From: an uncultured Peptococcaceae bacterium
Lineage (GTDB): Bacteria; Bacillota; Dehalobacteriia; UBA7702
Reading direction: 5' to 3'
DNA: 8,417 bases
NCBI GenBank assembly: GCA_937919295.1
Contig: CALFRX010000266.1
Coordinates: 1-8,417, forward strand
Positions 1 to 5,447 of this stretch are shown piece after piece (position 1 is the first letter of the stretch; the number at the start of each line of letters is the position of its first letter). The notes under the pieces are model-generated. The model had not been told where the DNA came from. It saw nothing but the letters and a program-made list of their open reading frames with translations, and made no database searches. Position numbers and translations under genes: made by a program.

Positions 1-1097
1 CTGACGGTACCCCGCACCATGCTGTCGTCGATCCAAATCACTTTTTTATCTTTGACGGCGTTTTCTAAAACATTGAGTTTGATGCGCACCGCCTCTTCCC
101 GATTGGTCTGGCCCGGTTGGATGAAGGTTCGGGCGATGTAGCGGTTTTTGATCAGGCCGATGCCGTAGGGAATGCCGGATTCCTCGCTGTAGCCGATGGC
201 GGCGTCGATGCCGCTGTCCGGCACGGCGACGACCACATCACCGTCAACGGGATAGCGCTGGGCCAAAATGCGGCCGGCCAAGTGACGCGATTCATAGATG
301 CTTTGTCCGTCCATGATGCTGTCGGGACGGGCGAAGTAGATATATTCGAAGATACAGGGATGGCAGCAGGAGGGCTGTTTTTCCCTTTTGTTGGAAGTAA
401 GGCCGTTTTTGTCGATGATCACGATTTCCCCGGGCTCCACATCCCGGAGAATTTTGCCGCCGATGGACTCGATGGCACAGGTTTCCGAGGCTAAAATATA
501 GGAGTTGTCCTTGATGCCGATGCAAAGGGGTTTGATGCCCAGGGGATCACGAATACCCACCAGCTTACTGGGGCTCATTACCAGCAGAGCATAAGAACCG
601 GCCACCAAATCCGTGGCTTTGCGGATGGCGGCTTCCAAAAGATGGGTTTCCGATTCTTTTTTGGCGATCAGATAGGCGAAGATTTCCGAATCGATGGTGG
701 TGTGGAAAATCGCTCCCTGTTCCTCCATGAGCCGTTGGCGGATTTCCTCCGCGTTGACCAGGTTGCCGTTGTGGGCAATGGCCAACGTGCCGTTGACGAA
801 GCTCATGGTCAGCGGTTGGGCGTTATTGGCTTCACTGTTGCCGGTGGTGGAATAGCGGCAATGGCCGATGCCGATATCTCCCTGGAGCTCCGCGATTTTG
901 GCGTCGTCGAAGACTTCGCTGACGAGACCCATATCTCTGTGGCTTTTTACCGTATTGTCCTTGCTTACGGCCATGCCGCAGCTTTCCTGACCGCGGTGCT
1001 GGAGAGCGAACAGGCCGTAATAGAGTTCCTTCGCGAGATTCAGGTCGTCGTTATTGTAGATGCCGATGACGCCGCAGGCCTCTTTGATTTCAGACAT
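1..1097 (-). CDS. purF: Amidophosphoribosyltransferase PurF (3' end outside window)
   Basis: PurF catalyses the first committed step of purine synthesis, moving ammonia from glutamine onto PRPP to give phosphoribosylamine; it is cytoplasmic. 365 complete codons are visible and the frame stays open to base 1. The N-terminus reads MSEIKEACGVIGIY. Cys8 followed by GVIGI fits the N-terminal nucleophile of the glutaminase domain, exposed by removing a short propeptide (7 residues here). LQHRGQES and the HNGNL segment are typical of this domain. The phosphoribosyltransferase half shows EYIYFARPDS, VAVPDSG and the PRPP loop DDSMVRGT (Asp357-Asp358). Cys248, just before IFEYIYF, matches an iron-sulfur ligand position of the B. 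subtilis-type enzyme. The start is set by AAAGGAG at 1104-1110, six bases upstream of the ATG. About 100-120 C-terminal residues are probably missing. Identification is firm. Confidence 0.96.
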   Translation of the reverse strand, partial: MSEIKEACGVIGIYNNDDLNLAKELYYGLFALQHRGQESCGMAVSKDNTVKSHRDMGLVSEVFDDAKIAELQGDIGIGHCRYSTTGNSEANNAQPLTMSFVNGTLAIAHNGNLVNAEEIRQRLMEEQGAIFHTTIDSEIFAYLIAKKESETHLLEAAIRKATDLVAGSYALLVMSPSKLVGIRDPLGIKPLCIGIKDNSYILASETCAIESIGGKILRDVEPGEIVIIDKNGLTSNKREKQPSCCHPCIFEYIYFARPDSIMDGQSIYESRHLAGRILAQRYPVDGDVVVAVPDSGIDAAIGYSEESGIPYGIGLIKNRYIARTFIQPGQTNREEAVRIKLNVLENAVKDKKVIWIDDSMVRGTV

Positions 1098-1144
1098 TTG
1101 TATCTCCTTTTAAAAACTTCTTTAAATGCCAGTAGTAATATCTT

Positions 1145-1173
1145 ATTTTAACTCATTATTCATGGTATTTCAA
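1145..1173 (-). promoter_or_regulatory. Predicted sigma-A-type promoter of purF
   Basis: Read on the minus strand, TTGAAA (1168-1173) and TAAAAT (1145-1150) are separated by exactly 17 bp. Transcription would start near 1138 and give a leader of about 40 nt before the purF ATG. The xre gene further upstream ends in a strong hairpin, so purF appears to begin its own transcript here. The rest of the gap (1174-1333) shows no convincing gene, riboswitch or repeat. Confidence 0.7.
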
Positions 1174-1333
1174 TAGAACAAGCCGTTAAATTATTCCTTC
1201 TTTTTACAAAAAACTCTTGCTTATCGTCGGTTAAAGCCTCTGTGGAATCGTCCCTTGTGCCAAAGAATATCATTGTATACTGTTTAGTCATCAACTTGTC
1301 GCAGTAAAGTTGGAAAAGTTATCTAAATCTCAT

Positions 1334-1370
1334 TTAAAAAGGTAGGGGTATTTTACCCCTACCTTTTTAA
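1334..1370 (-). terminator. Terminator of xre copy 1 (perfect 17-bp stem)
   Basis: Bases 1334-1350 pair perfectly with 1354-1370 across a 3-base loop. The core GGTAGGGGTA/TACCCCTACC is flanked by A5 on one side and T5 on the other, so the structure can end transcription in either direction. The stop codon of the minus-strand xre gene (TAG, 1359-1361) lies inside the stem. It insulates xre from purF downstream on the same strand. Confidence 0.8.
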
Positions 1371-1667
1371 GTCTTTGATGATTTCGTGAATATTGTTGAT
1401 CTGCTTTTCGTCCAGGGTTTTCAAATCAGTCACGATTTCCTTCATTTGAGCCGGGTCCCTTGTTTCCTCATCGAAAAATTCCTGGGGCGTGATTTTGAAG
1501 TATTCGCAAATATAGAAGAATACCTGCATCGACGGCATAGACTTGCCGTTTTCGATTTTATTGATATAGCTTTCGCTTTGCCCTAAGGTTAAACTCATAT
1601 CTCTTGCCGATATTCCCTTAGCGATACGTAATTGCGTAATGCGCTTTCTGAAAAATTCTTCATACAT
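1359..1667 (-). CDS. Xre-family HTH regulator, cassette copy 1
   Basis: A 102-residue DNA-binding protein, probably a repressor acting on the divergent promoter region beside it. Residues about 4-60 form a five-helix HTH_3/Xre domain. Helix 2 covers ARDMSLTLGQ, the recognition helix is SESYINKIE (31-39), and the IENGKSMPS turn typical of the family follows. The C-terminal 40 residues are charged and probably helical (DEKQINNIHEIIKDLKR), likely for dimerisation. The ATG at 1665-1667 is preferred over an in-frame GTG 12 bases upstream, because AGGTGG (1676-1681) lies 8 bases before the ATG and overlaps the GTG. It is 79% identical to copy 2 (2250-2558), with 15 of 21 differences in the first 37 residues. 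The target is inferred from position only; the regulated process is unknown. Confidence 0.88.
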   Translation of the reverse strand: MYEEFFRKRITQLRIAKGISARDMSLTLGQSESYINKIENGKSMPSMQVFFYICEYFKITPQEFFDEETRDPAQMKEIVTDLKTLDEKQINNIHEIIKDLKR

Positions 1668-1739
1668 GATCGTCACCACCTATGATGTAATTGTACTCTA
1701 TCGTATTTCAAAAATAGGGAAGTACATTATCAGTATCTA

Positions 1740-1768
1740 TTGACTCGGGGAAATATATTCTATAAAAT
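1740..1768 (+). promoter_or_regulatory. Predicted promoter of small gene copy 1
   Basis: TTGACT (1740-1745) and TAAAAT (1763-1768) have a 17-bp spacer, which is near-ideal for a sigma-A-type promoter. The predicted start is about 1775, inside the palindrome at 1773-1786. The leader to the GTG start at 1821 is about 45 nt. I could not find an equally clear promoter for the opposing xre gene, although its start region must hold one. Confidence 0.75.
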
Positions 1769-1772
1769 AGAG

Positions 1773-1786
1773 GTAGTATATACTAC
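1773..1786. promoter_or_regulatory. Candidate operator palindrome, copy 1
   Basis: GTAGTATATACTAC is a perfect 14-bp palindrome, 4 bp downstream of the -10 box and over the predicted transcription start, where a bound dimer would block RNA polymerase. AGTAC/AGTAT elements also occur at 1721-1725 and 1732-1736, and the inverse form GTACT at 1693-1697. They may be half-sites. The neighbouring Xre protein is the natural candidate ligand, by inference from position. Confidence 0.5.
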
Positions 1787-1820
1787 AATTCAATTTTTTA
1801 GATTATGAGGTGTAATAATT

Positions 1821-2051
1821 GTGAGCATGAGAACGATTTATCGGAAAGTTGCGAAAAAACACGGAGTGACGGCAGCGGAAGTGAAAAGAGAGATGCAGGC
1901 AGCGATTGATTGCGCCTATCGGAAGCCCGATAAGACGGAAACTGAAAAAAGCTTTCAAAAGAGGGTACAGGCGCAAAGTGAAATACCCACAGCGGAAGAG
2001 CTGATTTGCTTTCTTGCCAAGGAAGTAAAAAAGGGCGATGTGGTTCAATAA
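1821..2051 (+). CDS. Small protein like a stand-alone Spo0A C-terminal (effector) domain, copy 1
   Basis: A 76-residue basic, soluble protein with no signal peptide or membrane segment. Residues 6-33 (IYRKVAKKHGVT, then V21 K22 R23, ending AIDCAY) match from memory the DNA-recognition part of the Spo0A effector domain, whose pattern is YPxIAKK...TT..RVERAIRHAIEVAW. The C-terminal IPTAEELICFLAKEV (55-69) matches the last Spo0A helix in spacing and hydrophobic pattern. The phosphoacceptor receiver domain and the first effector helices are absent, so it cannot be phosphorylated like Spo0A. GAGGTG at 1807-1812, 8 bases before GTG 1821, favours the GTG start over the ATG at 1827, which would be 14 bases away. 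It is transcribed divergently from xre copy 1 and is 71/76 identical to the protein at 2707-2937. It could bind DNA or partner another factor; the function is unproven. Confidence 0.75.
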   Translation: MSMRTIYRKVAKKHGVTAAEVKREMQAAIDCAYRKPDKTETEKSFQKRVQAQSEIPTAEELICFLAKEVKKGDVVQ

Positions 2052-2133
2052 AGGCATTATTTTTACAGAAATAGTTCCATAAGTCTTGATATAGCATTAT
2101 TTTGAACTTTTATGTAAAAATTGAGAATACAAA

Positions 2134-2165
2134 AATCCCGCTGCAAACGTTGCTGCAGCGGGATT
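2134..2165 (-). terminator. Conserved cassette hairpin, copy 1
   Basis: Bases 2134-2145 pair with 2154-2165 (12 bp, loop of 8). The U-run lies on the minus-strand side (A5 at 2131-2135 on the plus strand), so it would best stop leftward transcripts from xre copy 2 before they run antisense through small gene copy 1. Its counterpart at 3021-3054 has a compensated base pair: C2141-G2158 here against T3029-A3046 there. Confidence 0.65.
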
Positions 2166-2179
2166 CAGTATGCAGACAA

Positions 2180-2223
2180 AAAGAATCTGCTGTATTCAGA
2201 TAACACAGCAGATTCTTTCTTTT
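2180..2223 (+). terminator. Terminator hairpin after small gene copy 1
   Basis: Bases 2180-2193 pair perfectly with 2205-2218 (14 bp, loop of 11). A T-rich tract (CTTTT) follows on the plus strand and an A-run precedes it, so it can work in both directions. It has no counterpart in copy 2 and sits in the spacer between the two repeat copies, between the convergent small gene 1 and xre copy 2. Confidence 0.7.
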
Positions 2224-2231
2224 GTAATATT

Positions 2232-2250
2232 GGGGAAAATATTTTTCCCC
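2232..2250 (-). terminator. Short hairpin at the end of xre copy 2
   Basis: GGGGAAAA (2232-2239) pairs with TTTTCCCC (2243-2250) across a 3-base loop. It sits directly on the TAG stop of the minus-strand xre gene (2250-2252), as the longer hairpin does in copy 1. It is weaker and lacks a clear U-run, so termination may rely on the two hairpins further left. Confidence 0.4.
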
Positions 2251-2558
2251 TACTTTTTGATGTCTTTGATGATTTCGTGAATGTTCTTGATCTGTTTTTC
2301 GTCCAGGGTTTTCAAATCAGTTACGATTTCCTTGATTTGAACCGGGTCCTTTGTTTCCTCGTCGAAAAATTCCTGGGGCGTGATTTTAAAGTATTCGCAA
2401 ATATAAAAGAATACCTGCATCGACGGCATAGACTTGCCGTTTTCGATATGATTGATATAATTTTCGTTTTGGCCAATCGATAGACTCATATCGCGAGCGG
2501 AAACTTTTTTCATTGTCCTTAATTTCGCGATTCGTTCAGATAAGAATCTTTCATACAT
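2250..2558 (-). CDS. Xre-family HTH regulator, cassette copy 2
   Basis: A 102-residue paralogue of the protein at 1359-1667, with the same layout: HTH domain in residues about 4-60 and a charged helical tail. Residues 38-102 differ from copy 1 at only 6 of 65 positions, but residues 1-37 differ at 15 of 37. The recognition helix reads NENYINHIE, against SESYINKIE in copy 1 (Asn31, Asn33 and His37 replace Ser, Ser and Lys). This points to a different operator, and the adjoining intergenic region also differs. The ATG at 2556-2558 follows AAGGTGG and is preferred over an in-frame GTG 12 bases upstream that lies in the ribosome site. The four boxes at 2577-2680 are its likely binding sites, by inference. 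What signal it senses is unknown. Confidence 0.88.
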   Translation of the reverse strand: MYERFLSERIAKLRTMKKVSARDMSLSIGQNENYINHIENGKSMPSMQVFFYICEYFKITPQEFFDEETKDPVQIKEIVTDLKTLDEKQIKNIHEIIKDIKK

Positions 2559-2576
2559 ATCTATCACCACCTTATA

Positions 2577-2680
2577 TACAATATTTTACATTTTATAGTG
2601 ACGATATTTACAATATATGAAATCCTATTTTGATTGACTTGCAATATTTAAAAGTGTATAATTGTTTTCATACAATATTT
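2577..2680 (+). promoter_or_regulatory. Array of four TACAATATTT boxes, candidate operator of copy 2
   Basis: Boxes lie at 2577-2586 (TACAATATTT), 2609-2618 (TACAATATAT), 2640-2649 (TGCAATATTT) and 2671-2680 (TACAATATTT). All are in the same orientation, with start-to-start spacings of 32, 31 and 31 bp, close to three helical turns. Box 3 lies in the spacer of the small-gene promoter, box 4 at its predicted start site, and box 1 just upstream of the xre ribosome site. A regulator bound to all four could control both divergent genes. No such array is seen in copy 1. Confidence 0.6.
2634..2662 (+). promoter_or_regulatory. Predicted promoter of small gene copy 2
   Basis: TTGACT (2634-2639), a 17-bp spacer and a perfect TATAAT (2657-2662). 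The predicted start is about 2669, giving a leader of roughly 38 nt. It is the strongest-looking promoter in the window and is overlapped by two of the four TACAATATTT-like boxes, suggesting high output held under repression. Confidence 0.82.
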
Positions 2681-2706
2681 AATGATGTGAAAGGTGGCAT
2701 ACCAAC

Positions 2707-2937
2707 GTGAGCATGAGAACGATTTATCGGAAAGTTGCGAAGAAACACGGGGTGACGACAGCGGAAGTGAAAAGAGAGATGCAGGCAGCGATTGATTGCG
2801 CCTATCGGAAGCCCGATAAGACGGAAACTGAAAAAAGCTTTCAAAAGAGGGTACAGGCGCAAAGTGAAATTCCCGCAGTGGAAGAGCTGATTTGTTTTCT
2901 TGCCAATGAAGTAAAAAAGGGCGATGCGGTTCAATAA
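2707..2937 (+). CDS. Small protein like a stand-alone Spo0A C-terminal (effector) domain, copy 2
   Basis: A 76-residue near-duplicate of the protein at 1821-2051. It differs only at A18T, T57A, A58V, K67N and V74A. The helix-turn-helix-like segment (residues 6-33) is unchanged apart from A18T, so both products probably have the same target or partner. The GTG start at 2707 is supported by AAGGTGG at 2691-2697, nine bases upstream; the in-frame ATG at 2713 would be too far. It is transcribed divergently from xre copy 2 and convergently towards phoR. As with copy 1, the resemblance to the Spo0A effector domain comes from pattern recall, and the receiver domain is missing. The nearly identical coding sequence under a different control region suggests the same protein is made under two different conditions. 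Confidence 0.75.
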   Translation: MSMRTIYRKVAKKHGVTTAEVKREMQAAIDCAYRKPDKTETEKSFQKRVQAQSEIPAVEELICFLANEVKKGDAVQ

Positions 2938-3020
2938 AGGCATTATTTTTACAGAAATAGTTCCATAAGTCTTGACATAACACTGATTTTGGCTTTTTAT
3001 GTAAAAATTGAGAAATACGA

Positions 3021-3054
3021 AAATCCCGTTGCAACAACGTTTGCAACGGGATTT
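3021..3054 (-). terminator. Terminator between phoR and small gene copy 2
   Basis: Bases 3021-3034 pair perfectly with 3041-3054 (14 bp, loop of 6). On the minus strand the stem is followed by TTTTCG, so it fits as the end of the pst-pho operon, 20 bp after the phoR stop. It may also slow rightward transcripts from the small gene. A diverged copy with one compensated pair lies at 2134-2165. Confidence 0.75.
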
Positions 3055-3073
3055 CGGCAAATGAGGGATTATT

Positions 3074-4720
3074 TTAAAAAATAATCGTAATTTCAGTGCC
3101 TTCACCGACCACGCTTTCGATATGGATTTCCCCGTGGTGGAGCTGGGCGCCGTGTTTGACGATGGAAAGGCCTAAGCCGGTGCCGCCGATGGCTTTGGAG
3201 TGGCTCTTATCAATGCTGTAGAAGCGTTCAAAAATGCGTTGCAGATGTTCTTTGGGGATGCCGATGCCGGTGTCTTTGACCCGCAGTATTTTATGTTTGC
3301 CGGTTTCCTCCACGCTTATTTGGACGCTGCCGTTTTTCTTGTTGTATTTAATCGCGTTGTCGCAGAGGTTGTAGATGATTTCCGTGATGATGGAAGGGAT
3401 GCCCCGGATGACGGCATGTTCGCCGCTGAGTTTTAGCGAAATATGCTGTGCCGCGGCAATTTTTTCCAGGCGCAGCAGCACATCTTCGGCGCTTTTATAG
3501 AGATCCACCGCCTCTTTTTCGGTGGCGATTTTTTCATCGTCAAGCTGCGAAAGTTTAATGATATCGTTGATGAGGGTGATCAGACGACCTGATTCATCGT
3601 GGATGCTCTTTGCGAAAGTTTTCATATCCTCCGGTTTCACGAGACCGTTGAGCATCAGTTCGGAAGTGCCGTAGATGGAGGTCAGCGGTGTTTTCAGCTC
3701 ATGGGAAACGTTGGCGGAAAACTCCCTGCGCATTTCTTTGCGTTTTTTCTTTTCCGTGACGTCCAGGATGATGATGACAGCGCCGCTATATTCGCCATCG
3801 GCTTCTACGGCGTTGGCGATGATGTGATGCACCCGGCCATGATGGATCATCTCTTCTTCGCAGTGCTTGCCGTCGAGGGCCGCGTTGACCGCGGTACGGA
3901 AGGGCTCGCTGCGGTTGATGGTAAATACGCTGCTGCCATCGATGATTTCATCGGCGTCAAGCAATGTTTTGACGCTGTTGTTGTAGGCAACGATCTCCGC
4001 GTCCTTGTTGATTAGCAGGAAACCTTCGGCCATGTTATCGGTGATGGTGTTGAATTCCCTTTGCTGCCGCTGCAGTTTGTTCATTTGCTTTTCGATCTGA
4101 TGATTCTGCCAATTGATTTTTTGAAGCAGGGGGAAGAGTTCTTCATAATCTTCAGTGATATCCGGGTGTTTCAGGTCGATTTCATTGATGGGCTGGATGA
4201 TCCTCCTCGAAATGGTCGTCGCCATCAGGAAGGCGACCGTTATGACAACAACAGTCATCAGCATCAGCGGTCGGATCATGCGAATGATCAGATTCCAAAT
4301 CGTGTATTGGGTGCTGGAAACGCGAATCACAGAGCCGTCGTTGAGTAGAGTTGCGTAATAAACGGTTTTTTCGGCAATCGTTTTCGAATAGCGGCTGCTG
4401 CTTCCTTCCCCGTTGGCAAAGGCCTCTTTGATTTCTTCCCGGTTGGCATGGTTCTCCATTTGCGCAGCGTCGGCCAGGGAATCATAGAGCACGGCGCCGT
4501 CGGCGCCGACCCAGGTGATCCTGGAGGAAGAATCAAGGTCCGTAAAATAATCTTCCCCGGAAAGCTCCACGGCTTGCCTGATGTATACTGCCTCGTTCTT
4601 CACCTCGTCCATGATTTCCCTGTCGTAATCATCGTGAACAACGATCAGGAAGAGCAGGAGGCAAGCGCAGAACGTTACGGCGGCGGCAAGGACAATGCCT
4701 CTAAAGATCTGCTTTGTCAT
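3074..4720 (-). CDS. phoR: Phosphate-regulon sensor histidine kinase PhoR
   Basis: A 548-residue membrane sensor kinase that should phosphorylate PhoP when phosphate is scarce. Membrane segments are at about 9-28 and 151-170. They enclose an extracytoplasmic sensing region of about 120 residues containing RITWVGADGAVLYDS. A degenerate HAMP-like linker and a coiled stretch follow, then a PAS domain (about 225-320). The kinase core has the H-box FSANVSHELKTPLTS (phosphoacceptor His340), N-box NLCDNAIKYN (Asn455), DTGIGIP (Asp483), FERFY and GGTGLGLSIVKH. The open frame extends 61 codons upstream, but the ATG at 4718-4720 is chosen: it is preceded by a GGGGGGAAAG ribosome site and directly followed by the hydrophobic first membrane segment. 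The start overlaps the end of phoP by 20 bases, implying coupled translation. Domain order is that of the PhoR/WalK group; the pst-phoU-phoP context favours PhoR. Confidence 0.93.
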   Translation of the reverse strand: MTKQIFRGIVLAAAVTFCACLLLFLIVVHDDYDREIMDEVKNEAVYIRQAVELSGEDYFTDLDSSSRITWVGADGAVLYDSLADAAQMENHANREEIKEAFANGEGSSSRYSKTIAEKTVYYATLLNDGSVIRVSSTQYTIWNLIIRMIRPLMLMTVVVITVAFLMATTISRRIIQPINEIDLKHPDITEDYEELFPLLQKINWQNHQIEKQMNKLQRQQREFNTITDNMAEGFLLINKDAEIVAYNNSVKTLLDADEIIDGSSVFTINRSEPFRTAVNAALDGKHCEEEMIHHGRVHHIIANAVEADGEYSGAVIIILDVTEKKKRKEMRREFSANVSHELKTPLTSIYGTSELMLNGLVKPEDMKTFAKSIHDESGRLITLINDIIKLSQLDDEKIATEKEAVDLYKSAEDVLLRLEKIAAAQHISLKLSGEHAVIRGIPSIITEIIYNLCDNAIKYNKKNGSVQISVEETGKHKILRVKDTGIGIPKEHLQRIFERFYSIDKSHSKAIGGTGLGLSIVKHGAQLHHGEIHIESVVGEGTEITIIF

Positions 4721-5393
4721 TTTCTTTCCCCCCGATTTTATAACCGATACCGCGTACTGTCTCAATGATCTGGCCGCATTCGCCGAGCTTGGCCCGGAGG
4801 GTGCGCACATGTACGTCGACGGTGCGGTTTTCGCCGTCAAAATCATAGCCCCAAATTTTATTGAAGATCTGGTCGCGGTTAAAAACAATGCCCCGATTGG
4901 CAATGAGCAAGGAAAGCAGATTGAATTCTTTCAGCGTCAGGGTAATGTTTTTGCCGTTGGCCTTGACAAGGTGTTTCGCCGGATTCACATAAAGGGCGCC
5001 TACGGTATATTCTTCCGCTTCCTTTTGCTCCGATGTTCGCCGCAGTAGTGCTTTGACTCTGGAAATCAGCTCCATAATGCTGAAAGGTTTTGTCATGTAG
5101 TCGTCAGCGCCGGAATCTAAGCCGATGATTTTATCGTATTCGCTGCCTTTGGCGGTGAGCATGATAATGGGCAGGTGTTCTGTTACTTCCTGTTTCCGCA
5201 GTCTTTTTAAGATTTCAATGCCGTCTTCCTCGGGAAGCATGATATCCAAAAGCAAAAGCTGAGGCGTTTCTTTTTTGAGGCTCTCCCAAAAGACCGCGGG
5301 GGTTTCGAAACCCCGGGCTTCAAAGCCTGAATTGTTCAGGGCGTAGACCACAAAATTTCTGATGCTTTCGTCGTCTTCTAAAATATAGATCAT
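4701..5393 (-). CDS. phoP: Phosphate-regulon response regulator PhoP (OmpR family)
   Basis: A 230-residue DNA-binding response regulator and the partner of PhoR. The receiver domain (about 1-115) has the acidic pair Asp7-Asp8, phosphoacceptor Asp50 in LLLLDIMLPEEDG, Thr80 and Lys102 (TKPF). The winged-helix effector domain (about 130-222) has LTLKEFNLL, NRTVDVHVRTLRAKL and the closing ETVRGIGYKI. The ATG at 5391-5393 is preferred over one 21 bases upstream, because AAGGAGG lies 9 bases before it and the upstream ATG lies at the edge of that ribosome site. It sits 54 bp after phoU and overlaps phoR. Phosphorylated PhoP would be expected to activate the pst operon, but the promoter and any Pho boxes are outside the window. 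PhoB is an equivalent name in other lineages. Confidence 0.93.
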   Translation of the reverse strand: MIYILEDDESIRNFVVYALNNSGFEARGFETPAVFWESLKKETPQLLLLDIMLPEEDGIEILKRLRKQEVTEHLPIIMLTAKGSEYDKIIGLDSGADDYMTKPFSIMELISRVKALLRRTSEQKEAEEYTVGALYVNPAKHLVKANGKNITLTLKEFNLLSLLIANRGIVFNRDQIFNKIWGYDFDGENRTVDVHVRTLRAKLGECGQIIETVRGIGYKIGGKENDKADL

Positions 5394-5447
5394 GGATTCA
5401 CGCCTCCTTATCATCTATTCTGTGCCGTAATTTTAGGTAAAGCAACT

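Larger units (their letters stand above)
1354..2165. repeat. Tandem cassette, copy 1 (xre / Spo0A_C-like / hairpin)
   Basis: This is one of two directly repeated cassettes; the other is at 2243-3054. By eye, 1371-1556 differs from 2262-2447 at 10 of 186 bases (about 95% identity), and 1821-2051 differs from 2707-2937 at 9 of 231 (about 96%). The block between (1557-1820 against 2448-2706) is strongly diverged. Homology resumes exactly at the GTG start codon of the small gene and continues through the 3' untranslated stretch to the closing hairpin. The copies are separated by about 77 bp (2166-2242). Confidence 0.9.
2243..3054. repeat. Tandem cassette, copy 2 (xre / Spo0A_C-like / hairpin)
   Basis: Second copy of the cassette at 1354-2165, in the same orientation. 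The alignment offset is 891 bp through the xre 3' part and 886 bp through the small gene, so the diverged middle block is 5 bp shorter here. Its right-hand hairpin directly adjoins the end of phoR. Confidence 0.9.

Noticed and set aside
1160..1273. A 37-codon minus-strand open frame (begins MIFFGTRDDSTEAL) between xre copy 1 and purF.
   Set aside because: No ribosome site before its ATG, no recognisable family, and its 3' end runs into the predicted purF promoter. It could be a decayed gene remnant but cannot be supported.
1359..2937. Reading the xre/small-gene pairs as toxin-antitoxin modules.
   Set aside because: The genes are divergent rather than in a short operon, and the small protein resembles a DNA-binding domain and not any toxin family I know.
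2971..2999. TTGACA followed 17 bp later by TTTTAT after small gene copy 2 (and a weaker version after copy 1), resembling a rightward promoter.
   Set aside because: The -10 match is poor, and the only thing downstream is the terminator hairpin and the antisense strand of phoR.
1354..3054. A transposon or insertion sequence as the source of the duplication.
   Set aside because: No transposase, terminal inverted repeats or flanking target duplication could be seen; a simple tandem duplication explains the layout.
1798..3105. Minus-strand open frames of 84-145 codons opposite the two small genes.
   Set aside because: They are antisense to the small genes, which have good promoters, ribosome sites and conserved protein sequence. 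The antisense frames have no start signals and exist in both copies only because the DNA is duplicated.
4721..4903. In-frame 61-codon N-terminal extension of phoR.
   Set aside because: It lies wholly within the phoP coding sequence, has no ribosome site at its start, and would put a non-hydrophobic stretch before the first membrane segment. The ATG at 4718-4720 is well supported.
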